This document shows positions 31,821 to 41,386 of a stretch of DNA of 43,943 nucleotides, piece after piece. Every line of letters begins with the position of its first letter. Positions within the stretch are counted from its first letter, which is position 1. The DNA is from an uncultured Prevotella sp. (lineage in GTDB: Bacteria; Bacteroidota; Bacteroidia; Bacteroidales; Bacteroidaceae): the NCBI GenBank assembly GCA_900315955.1, contig ONBC01000037.1:1-43943 (forward strand). The letters run 5' to 3'. The translations under genes and the position numbers were made by a program. The notes under the pieces are model-generated. The model made no database searches, was not told where the DNA came from, and was given only the letters and a program-made list of their open reading frames with translations.

Positions 31821-33908
31821 ATGGCTTCAACTAAGTCTGCATCTCTTGCATCAGTCTTTAAGAATAATTATATTGAGCGGGATGTGAGTTGGATGTTTTT
31901 CAACCACCGTATCCTGCAGGAAGCGCAGAAAGAGACTGTGCCTCTGTTGGAGCGGCTGTCTTTCTTGGAAATCTACAGTAACAACCTCGATGAGTTTTTC
32001 CGTGTTCGTGTAGCATCCATCAGCCGACTCCTCGACGAGCCGTCGGTCGACAAGCACACCCATCACACCTTGAAGAAGACCCTTAAGACGATCAACAAGC
32101 TCAATGCAGACTACAGCAAGGAATATACGGAGGCGGTAGACCACGTCGTTGAACTGCTGCGTGAGCATGGTATCCGCCTTGTCGATGAGACACAGCTCAC
32201 CGATGAGCAGAAGACCTTCCTCAAGCAGTTTTATTACGACAGGCTCAACGGTTCCGTCAATCCTATCTGGCTCAGTTCCATCAACAACATTGCTACGTTG
32301 GAGGACAACCGTATCTATCTCGTTGTGGAGCGCAAAGAGAAAGTTGATAAGGAGAAGACCAACTATGCTATCGTGAAAGTGCCGGACCGTCAGGTGGGCC
32401 GTTGGGTGAAGTTGCCGTCAAGCCAGGGCTTCAACGACATCATGTATTTGGATGATGTCGTCCGCTATTGTCTGCCGCTCATCTTCCTCGGCATGAAGCC
32501 GGCTACTTATCGCGCTTACTCGTTTAAGTTCACGAAGGACGCAGAGATGGATATCGACAACGACCAGGACTATGGTACGATGGAGCGTATCAAGGCGGGT
32601 GTGGAGAGCCGTAAGAAAGGCGACGCCGTGCGTGTGCTCTACGATCGTGAGATGCCGCGCGATATACAGAAGAAGATCCTCGAGCGTTTGGATATTGATG
32701 AGCTGGACACCTCCCTTGCCGGTGGCCGTTATCAGAATCATAAAGACCTGATGTCGTTCCCGAGTTGTGGCCATGATGAATTGAAGAACCCGGTCTGGAG
32801 GCACCTGATGAAGCCGGAGTTCCTTGCGCCCGAGAGTATCCTCGACAAGATCCGTGAGAAAGACCGGTTCATCCATGTGCCCTACCACTCTTTCGACGGG
32901 TATATCCGTGTGCTGCAGGAAGCAGCCATGAAGCCGGAGGTCAAAGCCATCAAGACAACGCTCTATCGGCTGGCGAAAGACTCAAAGGTCGTCAAAGCCC
33001 TTATCAGTGCGGCGCGCAATGGCAAGAAGGTGACGGCTGTGGTGGAGCTCCTTGCCCGTTTCGATGAGGAGAGCAATATCAAATGGAGTAAGCGCATGCA
33101 GGATGAGGGCGTGAATGTCATCTTCGGCGTGGAAGGCTTGAAGGTGCACTCCAAACTGCTCTATATCGAATCGAAGAAAGGTAACATCGCCTGTATCGGG
33201 ACCGGTAACTTTCATGAGGGCAACGCCAAGGTTTACACCGACTATCTCATGATGACGGCGCGCGCGGGAATCGTCAAGGAAGTGGCAAAGGTGTTTGACT
33301 TCATTGAGAAACCCTATATCCATCCTGTCTTTCGCGAGCTGATGGTTTCTCCCAACTCCATGAAGAACCGGATCATCAACCTGCTCAACACGGAGATTAA
33401 GAATGCCAAGGCAGGCAAGGAGGCGTGGGTGAAGGTGAAGATCAATCATATCACCGACAAGGATGTCGTGAAGAAGCTCTATGAGGCTTCGCAGGCGGGT
33501 GTGAAGATAGATATTGTCATCCGCGGCAATTGCTCTCTGGTGCCCGGTGTGGAAGGGGTGAGTGAGAATATCCATTGTGTCGGTATCATCGACCGCTATC
33601 TTGAACATGCCCGTATCCTCATCTTCTGTAACGGCGGTCATAACAAATACTTCCTCGGCTCGGCCGACTGGATGCCTCGCAACCTTGTCAGCCGAGTGGA
33701 GGTCTACACCTCCGTCTATGATCCCGACCTGCGTGCCGACTTGCTGCGCACCGTCAACTATGGGCTGAAGGACAATCAGAACGGGCGTATCGTGGACGGT
33801 AAGGGTACCAACGCCTTCCCGGAACTGGGCGAGGGTGAGGTGCCGTTCCGTTCGCAGGAGGCGCTGTACAACGCTTATCTGCAGGAGAACGCGGAGAAAT
33901 CAGAGTGA
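31821..33908 (+). CDS. ppk: Polyphosphate kinase 1
   Basis: This 695-aa enzyme builds polyphosphate from the gamma-phosphate of ATP, reversibly. The N-terminal domain starts RDVSWMFFNHRILQEA. The phospholipase-D-like catalytic domains hold the autophosphorylated His443 in KVHSKLLYIE (His435 in E. coli), followed by IGTGNFHEGNAKVYTD. SADWMPRNLVSRVEVY forms part of the second catalytic domain. The length is normal (about 690). It lies 24 nt before ppx and so forms a synthesis-degradation pair. Confidence 0.96.
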   Translation: MASTKSASLASVFKNNYIERDVSWMFFNHRILQEAQKETVPLLERLSFLEIYSNNLDEFFRVRVASISRLLDEPSVDKHTHHTLKKTLKTINKLNADYSKEYTEAVDHVVELLREHGIRLVDETQLTDEQKTFLKQFYYDRLNGSVNPIWLSSINNIATLEDNRIYLVVERKEKVDKEKTNYAIVKVPDRQVGRWVKLPSSQGFNDIMYLDDVVRYCLPLIFLGMKPATYRAYSFKFTKDAEMDIDNDQDYGTMERIKAGVESRKKGDAVRVLYDREMPRDIQKKILERLDIDELDTSLAGGRYQNHKDLMSFPSCGHDELKNPVWRHLMKPEFLAPESILDKIREKDRFIHVPYHSFDGYIRVLQEAAMKPEVKAIKTTLYRLAKDSKVVKALISAARNGKKVTAVVELLARFDEESNIKWSKRMQDEGVNVIFGVEGLKVHSKLLYIESKKGNIACIGTGNFHEGNAKVYTDYLMMTARAGIVKEVAKVFDFIEKPYIHPVFRELMVSPNSMKNRIINLLNTEIKNAKAGKEAWVKVKINHITDKDVVKKLYEASQAGVKIDIVIRGNCSLVPGVEGVSENIHCVGIIDRYLEHARILIFCNGGHNKYFLGSADWMPRNLVSRVEVYTSVYDPDLRADLLRTVNYGLKDNQNGRIVDGKGTNAFPELGEGEVPFRSQEALYNAYLQENAEKSE

Positions 33909-33932
33909 AATATACATTTCCGGTAAAAACAA

Positions 33933-34838
33933 ATGACTATGACAGAACTGAATATCGACAGTTTCAACCTTGCAGCCATTGATGTGGGTAGTAATGCTGC
34001 CCGTCTGTTGATCAAGCATGTAGACATCGACGTTGATGGCAACCGATCGCTCAATAAGCTGCTGTTCTTGCGCATTCCTTTGCGGCTCGGTATGGATGTG
34101 TTCGGTGACGGCCGCATCTCTAAGGACCGGGGTATGGAGTTTCTCTCCGCCATGAAGGCATACAAGCAGTTGATGAAGGTTTATCATGTGCGGAAATACC
34201 GTGCGTGTGCCACCTCCGCTATGCGTGATGCGAAGAATGGCAAGGCTCTCATGAAGCGGATCAAGAACAAGGCACATGTCAACTTAGAGATTATCTCCGG
34301 TGATGAGGAGTCGGGCATCATCTACGACAACCATCTGGCCAACCTTCCTTCTCAGGGAGCGTTCCTCTATGTGGATGTCGGTGGCGGCTCTACGGAGATC
34401 AGTTTCATCTGCAACGGTCAGCGCATCTTCGGTCAGTCGTTCAATGTCGGTACCATTCGTCTGCTCAAAGGGAAGGTGAAGAAGAACGACCTCATGGCGC
34501 TCAAGACAGAGGTGACCAAGGTCACGAGTGGTTACGACAATATCAAGATCATTGGTTCGGGCGGTAACATCAATAAGCTCTTCCGCCTGGCCAACAAGAA
34601 AAAGAAGCTGGAGGCGCTTCCCGTCGACGTGCTTCATAAGCTCTACGACAGTCTGAGCAAGATGAGTGTGGAGGAACGCATGGTAGCCTACGAGCTAAAG
34701 CCTGACCGCGCCGATGTCATCGTGCCGGCAGCGGAGATTTTCCTGCATGTGGCGGCAAGCAGTAAGGCCAAAGAGATCATCGTACCGAACATCGGTCTGG
34801 CTGATGGTATCATCAATGACCTGCTGCTGAAAAATTAA
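33933..34838 (+). CDS. ppx: Exopolyphosphatase / Ppx-GppA family phosphatase
   Basis: This 301-aa protein has the actin-like ATPase fold of the Ppx/GppA family: AAIDVGSNAARLLI (residues 11-24), ATSAMRDAKNG, and YVDVGGGSTEISF near 146-158, the phosphate-binding loops. It consists only of the two N-terminal domains and lacks the C-terminal HD-like part of the roughly 510-aa E. coli Ppx; the short form is common in Bacteroidetes. It releases terminal phosphate from polyphosphate or converts pppGpp to ppGpp; the sequence alone does not decide between them, but the ppk neighbour favours polyphosphate. Met3 is an alternative start. Confidence 0.9.
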   Translation: MTMTELNIDSFNLAAIDVGSNAARLLIKHVDIDVDGNRSLNKLLFLRIPLRLGMDVFGDGRISKDRGMEFLSAMKAYKQLMKVYHVRKYRACATSAMRDAKNGKALMKRIKNKAHVNLEIISGDEESGIIYDNHLANLPSQGAFLYVDVGGGSTEISFICNGQRIFGQSFNVGTIRLLKGKVKKNDLMALKTEVTKVTSGYDNIKIIGSGGNINKLFRLANKKKKLEALPVDVLHKLYDSLSKMSVEERMVAYELKPDRADVIVPAAEIFLHVAASSKAKEIIVPNIGLADGIINDLLLKN

Positions 34839-34880
34839 TGCTGTGTGACCAAACTTCTCTTCATTTTTTCGTATTAAGTT

Positions 34881-34911
34881 TTTGTAAAGAACAACTTATT
34901 TGTTACTTTTG
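34881..34911 (+). promoter_or_regulatory. Promoter of the SGNH hydrolase gene
   Basis: TTTG (34881-34884), 19 nt, then TACTTTTG (34904-34911) is a full consensus match. The expected start near 34917 lies after the first possible ATG (34900) and so supports the ATG at 34942. Confidence 0.8.
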
Positions 34912-34941
34912 CTGAACATAAAAACTTATATACATGAAAAT

Positions 34942-35799
34942 ATGAAGAGATACTGTGTTTTCCTATTCATGCTTGCTGCGGCCATGATGTTTACGGATGT
35001 TCATGCAGCCAACATTAAATCATCCAAAGAGGCAGATGGCGTGCCTTCACGTAAGGTGCTTGCCCAGATCCATCCGTGGTACGGTGCTCGTGTGGCCTTC
35101 CTGGGCGACTCGCAGACCGATCCCCGTAACAATGGATCGAAGAAGAAATACTGGGGATTCCTGAGTGAGTGGCTTGACGTTCAGCCTTATGTCTATGGGA
35201 TCAGTGGACAACAGTGGTCGCATATTCCTGCACAAGTGGAGAAGCTCCACCAGGAGCATGGTACGGATGTGGATGCTATCCTTATATTGATGGGTACCAA
35301 CGACTATAATCATGGGGTGAGGATCGGCCAGTGGTATGAAGAAGGTGACACCGTCGTGGAGGCTGCTTATGGACAGATGAAACGGAAGGAACTGCGTCAT
35401 TATCGTCGGTTCTCCTATGATCCCAACACGTTCCGGGGGCGTATCAATAGGGCGATGAGGCTTATCAAGGAATATTATACCGATAAGCAGGTCGTACTGC
35501 TCACTCCGGTCCATCGCGCTATCTTCGATGCCAGTGACAAGAATCTCCAGCCGGAGGAGAATATCGAGAGTCGTGGCGGATTGTATCAGGATGCTTATGT
35601 GGAGAGTGTCAAGGAGGCTGGCAATGTGTGGGCTGTCCCAGTGATCGATACCAACGCGCTCACGGGTTTCTTCCCACTCATTCATGGTACGGTCTATTAT
35701 CACAATGCCAAGGATCTGCTCCATCCCAATGATGCAGGGCATGAGCGTCTTGCCAAGACGTTGCTGTGGCAGCTTTCCAAACTCCCTTGCAGGTTCTAA
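34942..35799 (+). CDS. Secreted SGNH/GDSL-family hydrolase
   Basis: This 285-aa protein starts at ATG 34942 with a signal peptide (MKRYCVFLFMLAAAMMFTDVHA). SGNH blocks are visible: block I FLGDSQTD with the nucleophile Ser57, block III LMGTNDYNHG with the conserved Asn, and block V HPNDAGHERLAKTL with the Asp-x-x-His pair. Such enzymes remove acyl groups, often acetyl, from glycans or lipids in the periplasm. The substrate is unknown. It has its own full-consensus promoter and is separated from ppx, so it need not belong to the phosphate genes. Confidence 0.88.
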   Translation: MKRYCVFLFMLAAAMMFTDVHAANIKSSKEADGVPSRKVLAQIHPWYGARVAFLGDSQTDPRNNGSKKKYWGFLSEWLDVQPYVYGISGQQWSHIPAQVEKLHQEHGTDVDAILILMGTNDYNHGVRIGQWYEEGDTVVEAAYGQMKRKELRHYRRFSYDPNTFRGRINRAMRLIKEYYTDKQVVLLTPVHRAIFDASDKNLQPEENIESRGGLYQDAYVESVKEAGNVWAVPVIDTNALTGFFPLIHGTVYYHNAKDLLHPNDAGHERLAKTLLWQLSKLPCRF

Positions 35800-35870
35800 C
35801 AGTCCTTTTCTGGTTCTAATAGTCCTTTCTCACCAAAGAGAAAACGAAACATAAAAAGCGAATAAAATAA

Positions 35871-35906
35871 TTGCTAATGTCGCAAAAATATATTATATTT
35901 GCGACA
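35871..35906 (+). promoter_or_regulatory. Promoter with overlapping 29-bp palindrome (amr operon)
   Basis: The -7 element TATATTTG (35894-35901) has only TTG at about the right upstream distance (35871-35873). It is embedded in an inverted repeat: TGTCGCAAA (35878-35886), 11 nt, TTTGCGACA (35898-35906), perfect in both 9-bp arms and partly palindromic in the centre. Transcription should start near 35907, 4 nt before the ATG at 35911, so the palindrome is almost wholly outside the mRNA. It therefore fits a DNA operator for a dimeric repressor better than an RNA hairpin. Confidence 0.55.
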
Positions 35907-35910
35907 GATT

Positions 35911-37446
35911 ATGTGGAGGAAAAATATTATAAGGCCACTATTACTATTAGCGGCCATTATAACAGGAGGATTAGCTATGGCTCAGAATATCAGACCGATG
36001 GCTGTGGCAGGTCAGTTCTATGCTGCCTCACGCCAGGCGTTGACAAACGATGTGGCGCAGTGCTACAAGAAAGGAAGGGAGTTGCTTGCGGCATCTGGGG
36101 TTGCCGCGAAGCGCAACGAGAAGGTACAGGCCGTCGTCGTGCCCCATGCCGGTTACGTCTTCTCGGGAGGTGTCGCGGCTTCCGCTTTTGCAACGATCCC
36201 TTCAGAAGCCATCTACAAGCACATTTTCTTATTAGGCCCTTCTCACCATGTGGCTTTCGACGGAGCCTCGGTGTGCGATGCTTTTGATGCTTATGCGACG
36301 CCCTTGGGAGAAGTGCCGGTAGATACTGCGCTCTGCAGACAGCTCATCGCCGACAACCGGGTGTTCACCTATAAACCTTCCGCTCATGACCGCGAGCATT
36401 GCTTAGAGGTGCAGTTGCCCTTCTTGCAATATCGTTGGAAGACGTTGCCAACGATCGTTCCTATCATCATCGGCACGCAGGAATATGCCAAGTTGAAGGA
36501 TATCGCTGCTGCCTTGAGGCCTTATTTCACGGCCGACAACCTCTTTGTCATCAGCAGTGATTTCAGTCATTATCCCTCCTATGACGATGCGTTAAAGGTC
36601 GACGGCAACAGTGGCAAGGCACTGTCTACAGGGAGGCTGGCTGACTTTTTAGCGGCTTTGCAGGAGAACGCAGCGCTCCGTGTCAACAATCTCTATACGA
36701 GTGCATGCGGTCAGAGTGCTATCGCTGTGATGCTTATGATGATGGAAGGCGATACGACAACGCAGATCCGGCATATCGCTTATCTCAATAGTGGAGATTC
36801 GCCCTATGGCGGTAAGGATGAGGTCGTGGGATATCACTCGTTCTGCGTGCTACGTGCAGTGAAATCTTCTAACGAGCCGCAGGAACTTTCATCGGAAGAT
36901 CAAGAAATAAAAGGCGAGAAAGACTCGCTGTTGTCGGCAGAAGACAAACGGCAGTTGCATCATGTAGCGTGGAATGCTATTGCGCCCGCGAACCGGCATG
37001 TGAAGGTCACGCCCACCGGGATCTTCGAGCGGAAGTTGGGTGTCTTTGTTACGCTGATGGAGCACGGCCGTCTCCGGGGGTGCATTGGTCACTTCGGGGA
37101 AGATGTAGCTCTCGGAGCGCTGACAAGGGAGATGGCGCATGCCGCAGCCTTTGAGGATCCGCGCTTTACGCCCCTGAGAGAAGATGAGCTCGACGATGTG
37201 CAGATAGAGATCAGTGTGCTGACACCGCTCAAGCGCATCCACAGCATCGACGAGTTCCAGTATGGCAAGCAAGGCATCTATATGCGGAAAGGATGGCGCA
37301 GTGGCACGTTTCTGCCGCAGGTCGCCGATGAAGTCAACTGGACTAAAGAGGAGTTTCTCGGTCACTGTGCCCAGGACAAGGCGGGCATCGGTTGGGACGG
37401 ATGGAAAACAGCAGAACTGTATACTTATGAGGCAATTGTGTTTTAG
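35911..37446 (+). CDS. Fused MEMO-AMMECR1 protein (AmmeMemoRadiSam B-A)
   Basis: This 511-aa protein joins the B and A parts of the AmmeMemoRadiSam system. The start is ATG 35911, because the earlier ATG at 35899 lies inside the promoter. A signal-peptide-like N-terminus (WRKNIIRPLLLLAAIITGGLAMAQ) precedes the MEMO domain (about 28-305). That domain has VPHAGYVFSGGVAASAF with His79, LLGPSHHVAF, HDREHCLEVQLPFL and SACGQSAI, the positions of the metal-site His and Cys of human MEMO1. A linker (about 312-345) leads to the AMMECR1 domain, which has the signature LRGCIGHF (Cys391) and DVQIEISVLTPL. The biochemical role is, to my knowledge, unsettled. The predicted export, if real, is odd for a partner of a cytoplasmic radical SAM enzyme. 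Confidence 0.88.
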   Translation: MWRKNIIRPLLLLAAIITGGLAMAQNIRPMAVAGQFYAASRQALTNDVAQCYKKGRELLAASGVAAKRNEKVQAVVVPHAGYVFSGGVAASAFATIPSEAIYKHIFLLGPSHHVAFDGASVCDAFDAYATPLGEVPVDTALCRQLIADNRVFTYKPSAHDREHCLEVQLPFLQYRWKTLPTIVPIIIGTQEYAKLKDIAAALRPYFTADNLFVISSDFSHYPSYDDALKVDGNSGKALSTGRLADFLAALQENAALRVNNLYTSACGQSAIAVMLMMMEGDTTTQIRHIAYLNSGDSPYGGKDEVVGYHSFCVLRAVKSSNEPQELSSEDQEIKGEKDSLLSAEDKRQLHHVAWNAIAPANRHVKVTPTGIFERKLGVFVTLMEHGRLRGCIGHFGEDVALGALTREMAHAAAFEDPRFTPLREDELDDVQIEISVLTPLKRIHSIDEFQYGKQGIYMRKGWRSGTFLPQVADEVNWTKEEFLGHCAQDKAGIGWDGWKTAELYTYEAIVF

Positions 37447-37451
37447 AAACT

Positions 37452-38315
37452 ATGCAGTGCAGATATTACGATACATTAGCTAATGGCTCGGTCCGATGCC
37501 TTCTATGCCCTCACGCGTGCGTCATCGCTGCGGGGCAGACAGGCCTGTGCCGTTCGCGAATGAACAAAGGAGGAGAACTGATCTCCCTCGCCTACGGCAG
37601 ACCGTGTGCCATCGCAGATGACCCTATTGAGAAGAAGCCGCTCGCAGAGTGGCATCCGGGTACACGCTGTCTGTCTATTGCGTGTACGGGTTGTAACCTG
37701 CGCTGTCCCAACTGTCAGAATTTTGACATCTCACAAGTCTCTCCACAGGATGTGCCGTCGTACGACTGCACACCGGAGGAGATCGTCGGCCTGGCGCCGA
37801 ACCATCATCTGCCGACGATAGCCTATACTTATACAGAGCCGCTGACGTGGTATGAGTATGTCTACGACACGGCAAGTCTCGCCCGGGAGAAAGGACTGTA
37901 CAACGTCCTGGTCAGCGCAGGCTATATCCAAGAAGCACCATTGAGGGCTCTTGCGCCTTTGCTCGATGCTGCCAACATCGACCTCAAGTCATTCTCCGAC
38001 GAGACCTATCGCAAGTTTAACAAAGCCTCTTTGGAGCCGGTGCTGCGCACGTTGCTGATCCTTCATGAGATGAACGTACATCTCGAGATCACCCTTCTGC
38101 TCATTCCGGGGGTCAACACCGATGAGACGATGCTTCATAAGATGTTTGCATGGATCACGGCGCATGGTTTGAACCACTGTGCGTTTCATATCTCCCGATT
38201 CTTTCCGATGTATCAGATGGAAGCCGCAACGCCTACGCCTATCGCTGACCTGCGAAAAGCTAAGCAGATCGCTCAGGAGGAAGGCGTGGCTCACGTCTAT
38301 CTTGGGAATATATGA
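37452..38315 (+). CDS. amrS: AmmeMemoRadiSam system radical SAM enzyme
   Basis: This 287-aa protein is a radical S-adenosylmethionine enzyme, related to pyruvate-formate-lyase-activating-like proteins, of the kind found beside MEMO and AMMECR1 genes. The cluster motif CNLRCPNC follows ACTG near residues 78-85. The N-terminal Cys motif CLLCPHAC and TGLCRSRMNKGGEL are typical of this subgroup, as are IAYTYTEPLTWYEY and the C-terminal HISRFFPMY. It starts 5 nt after the fused MEMO-AMMECR1 gene. The substrate is unknown. The gene symbol follows the system name and is tentative. Confidence 0.87.
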   Translation: MQCRYYDTLANGSVRCLLCPHACVIAAGQTGLCRSRMNKGGELISLAYGRPCAIADDPIEKKPLAEWHPGTRCLSIACTGCNLRCPNCQNFDISQVSPQDVPSYDCTPEEIVGLAPNHHLPTIAYTYTEPLTWYEYVYDTASLAREKGLYNVLVSAGYIQEAPLRALAPLLDAANIDLKSFSDETYRKFNKASLEPVLRTLLILHEMNVHLEITLLLIPGVNTDETMLHKMFAWITAHGLNHCAFHISRFFPMYQMEAATPTPIADLRKAKQIAQEEGVAHVYLGNI

Positions 38316-38336
38316 TTATTAACCTCTAAAAACTAT

Positions 38337-40550
38337 ATGATTATGGAAGACATCCCCTTGATTTTCTGGCTTATCCCCTTGGCATCGGTGGCGGCTCTCG
38401 TCATGGCATGGACGTTCTTCAGCAGGATGATGCGCGAAGAAGAAGGAACCGCGAGGATGCAAGAGATCGCTGGCTATGTGCGCCGGGGTGCCATGGCTTA
38501 TCTCAAACAGCAGTATAAAGTAGTGCTGATCGTCTTTATCGTCCTTGCCGCCATCTTTGCCGTCATGGCCTATGGCTTTCATGTGCAGAACCCCTGGGTG
38601 CCTTTCGCTTTCCTCACGGGTGGCTTCTTCTCCGGTCTTGCCGGTTTCTTTGGCATGAAGACCGCGACCTATGCCAGTGGGCGCACAGCCAACGCGGCTC
38701 GTCAGGGGCTGGATAAAGGACTGAAGATAGCATTCCGCTCCGGTGCTGTCATGGGACTTGTCGTCGTAGGTCTCGGCTTGCTCGACATCGCCGTGTGGTT
38801 TCTTATCCTTCATGCTTTCTACAGTGGCGGCGAGGCGGCCCTCATCACCGTCACTACGACGATGCTGACCTTTGGCATGGGCGCTTCCACGCAGGCGCTC
38901 TTTGCGCGTGTCGGTGGCGGCATCTATACGAAGGCGGCTGATGTGGGTGCCGACCTCGTGGGAAAGGTGGAAGCTGACATCCCCGAGGATGATCCGCGCA
39001 ACCCCGCGACGATCGCGGATAATGTAGGCGACAATGTAGGCGACGTGGCAGGCATGGGAGCAGACCTCTACGAGAGCTACTGTGGCAGTATCCTCTCCAC
39101 GGCAGCCCTCGGTGCTACGGCTTTTGCTGCCACGGGCGATGTGATGCAGCTCAAAGCGGTCATAGCGCCGATGCTTATCGCTGCCGTTGGCGTGTTCCTC
39201 AGCCTGGCGGGCATCTTCATGGTGCGTACAAAAGATGGAGCCACGATGAAGGAGCTGCTCCACTCCCTCGGACTCGGCACGAACACGACAGCTGTCCTCA
39301 TCGGGGTGGCGGCTTTCGTCATTCTTTATCTCTTGGGACTTGACAACTGGCTCGGCATCTCTTTCAGTGTCGTGACAGGCTTAGCCGCCGGGGTCATCAT
39401 CGGACAGAGCACGGAGTATTATACATCTCAAAGCTACAAGCCTACGCGACATATTGCGGAGGCTTCAAAGACGGGTGCAGCCACAGTCATCATCAAAGGT
39501 ATCGGCACGGGCATGATCTCTACGTGTATCCCTGTGGTGACGATTGCCGTCGCTATCATGCTGAGTTATCTTTGTGCCAATGGTTTTGATCTGTCGATGA
39601 GCGCTTCTTCTATCCAGTCGGGGCTTTATGGTATCGGCATCGCCGCAGTGGGCATGCTCTCTACGCTCGGTATCACCCTTGCCACCGATGCTTACGGACC
39701 TATCGCTGACAATGCGGGCGGCAACGCAGAGATGAGCGGGTTAGGAGAGCGTGTGCGGGCGCGCACCGACGCGCTCGATGCCCTTGGCAACACCACGGCA
39801 GCCACAGGCAAGGGCTTTGCCATCGGGTCAGCGGCGCTGACCGCACTGGCTCTCCTTGCCTCGTATATCGAGGAGGTGAAGATCTCCATGATAAGAGCCG
39901 TGGGCAACGGGAGGCAGTTTGTTGACAGTGTGGGCACGGTCTTTGACCCTTCCTCGGCAACGATGCCCGACTTCATGGCGTATTTCCAGATCAACCTTAT
40001 GAACCCGAAGGTCATTGTGGGAATGTTCATCGGTGGCATGGTAGCGTTTCTCTTCTGTGGCCTGACGATGGGAGCCGTGGGCCGTGCTGCCGAGAAGATG
40101 GTTGAGGAGGTGCGGCGCCAGTTCCGTACCATCAAAGGAATCCTTGATGGCAGAGCTACTCCCGACTATGGTCGTTGTGTGGCTATCTCCACCCGTTCGG
40201 CACAGCATGAGATGATCGTTCCGTCGCTCCTTGCTATCGTCATTCCTATCATTGTGGGGTGTGTTGTGGGGGTAGCGGGTGTCCTCGGCTTACTGGCCGG
40301 TGGTCTTGCTACAGGCTTCTCCCTGGCCGTGTTCATGGCGAACAGCGGCGGCGCCTGGGACAACGCCAAGAAGATGGTGGAGGAAGGAGAGTATGGGGGA
40401 AAAGGCTCCGAATGCCATAAAGCAACAGTTGTAGGTGACACCGTGGGTGATCCGTTCAAGGATACCTCGGGACCGTCACTCAATATTCTCATTAAACTCA
40501 TGTCTATGGTAAGCATTGTCATGGCTGGCCTGACGGTAGCGTTGGCGTAA
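38337..40550 (+). CDS. hppA: Membrane-bound pyrophosphatase, cation-pumping
   Basis: This 737-aa protein with about 16 transmembrane helices couples pyrophosphate hydrolysis to export of Na+ and/or H+. The catalytic loop is [14 protein letters not shown], then [20 protein letters not shown] and [15 protein letters not shown]. The second motif [20 protein letters not shown] has Ala at the position that is Lys in K+-independent enzymes, which suggests a K+-dependent type, as described for Na+-pumping members in Bacteroides. [17 protein letters not shown] is near the C-terminus. It starts 21 nt after the radical SAM gene and so probably shares that operon. Met3 (38343) is an alternative start. 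Confidence 0.95.
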   Translation: MIMEDIPLIFWLIPLASVAALVMAWTFFSRMMREEEGTARMQEIAGYVRRGAMAYLKQQYKVVLIVFIVLAAIFAVMAYGFHVQNPWVPFAFLTGGFFSGLAGFFGMKTATYASGRTANAARQGLDKGLKIAFRSGAVMGLVVVGLGLLDIAVWFLILHAFYSGGEAALITVTTTMLTFGMGASTQALFARVGGGIYTKAADVGADLVGKVEADIPEDDPRNPATIADNVGDNVGDVAGMGADLYESYCGSILSTAALGATAFAATGDVMQLKAVIAPMLIAAVGVFLSLAGIFMVRTKDGATMKELLHSLGLGTNTTAVLIGVAAFVILYLLGLDNWLGISFSVVTGLAAGVIIGQSTEYYTSQSYKPTRHIAEASKTGAATVIIKGIGTGMISTCIPVVTIAVAIMLSYLCANGFDLSMSASSIQSGLYGIGIAAVGMLSTLGITLATDAYGPIADNAGGNAEMSGLGERVRARTDALDALGNTTAATGKGFAIGSAALTALALLASYIEEVKISMIRAVGNGRQFVDSVGTVFDPSSATMPDFMAYFQINLMNPKVIVGMFIGGMVAFLFCGLTMGAVGRAAEKMVEEVRRQFRTIKGILDGRATPDYGRCVAISTRSAQHEMIVPSLLAIVIPIIVGCVVGVAGVLGLLAGGLATGFSLAVFMANSGGAWDNAKKMVEEGEYGGKGSECHKATVVGDTVGDPFKDTSGPSLNILIKLMSMVSIVMAGLTVALA

Positions 40551-40570
40551 GACCCTATTAATCCATTGTT

Positions 40571-41386
40571 ATGCCTCAAATAAAACTGACCCTCGTGTTA
40601 AGCGTCCTCTTGCTCCTTGTCGGTTGCGACAAGGGGCTGTTTGACGTGCATCCCTACGACACCCATTATAAGGGCGAAAAAGATCTCAATCCGAAGAACA
40701 TCGCAGTCATTGAACAACGGTTCAAAGACCGGGATACCTTGCGCGTGGCCTTTATCAGCGATACGCATCTGTGGCATGCGGAATTTAAGGAGGAGGTGGC
40801 ATCTATCAATGCCAACGACAGCATCGACTTCGTTGTCCACTGTGGCGACTTCACCGATACAGGTACCACACGTGAGTTTGAGTGGGGGTATAATATTCTC
40901 AAAAAACTCAACAAACCATTTGTCGTGCTCATTGGCAATCACGATTTCCTCGGTACGGGGGACCAGGTATGGAAGACGGTGTTTGGCGACGGTTTGGATT
41001 TCTCGTTCATTGCCGGAGGTATCAAGTTTGTCTGTCTCAATACCAACGCCACGGAGTACGATTATATGGCGGCGGTGCCCAACTTCGACTACATGCAGCA
41101 GGAGCTCCATAAAGACTCGGCATCTTTCGACCGTACAGTCTTCGTCATGCATGCGTGCCCGGGAAGTGATCAGTTCAATAACAATGTCAAAGGTACGTTC
41201 AACTATGTCGTCAAACTCTTTCCCGGCCTGCAGTGTTGCATCTATGGTCACGACCATCAGCGCGCGGCGCTCGACCTCTATGGCGATGGCGTGATGTGGT
41301 ATGGCGTGGATGCAGCCGTACACCGCAACTATTACCTCTTCACATTCACACGGAAAGGATACAGCTATGAGACGATATATTTTTAG
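40571..41386 (+). CDS. Metallophosphoesterase lipoprotein
   Basis: This 271-aa protein has a lipoprotein signal (MPQIKLTLVLSVLLLLVGC, lipidated Cys19) and a calcineurin-like phosphoesterase domain. The metal-binding motifs are ISDTHLWH, CGDFTD, GNHDF, MHACPG and GHDHQ. It should act on phosphate esters on the periplasmic side; the substrate is unknown. It lies 20 nt after hppA and overlaps the next gene by 20 nt, so it is probably in the same operon. Its product could supply phosphate outside the cytoplasm, but that is inference. Confidence 0.88.
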   Translation: MPQIKLTLVLSVLLLLVGCDKGLFDVHPYDTHYKGEKDLNPKNIAVIEQRFKDRDTLRVAFISDTHLWHAEFKEEVASINANDSIDFVVHCGDFTDTGTTREFEWGYNILKKLNKPFVVLIGNHDFLGTGDQVWKTVFGDGLDFSFIAGGIKFVCLNTNATEYDYMAAVPNFDYMQQELHKDSASFDRTVFVMHACPGSDQFNNNVKGTFNYVVKLFPGLQCCIYGHDHQRAALDLYGDGVMWYGVDAAVHRNYYLFTFTRKGYSYETIYF

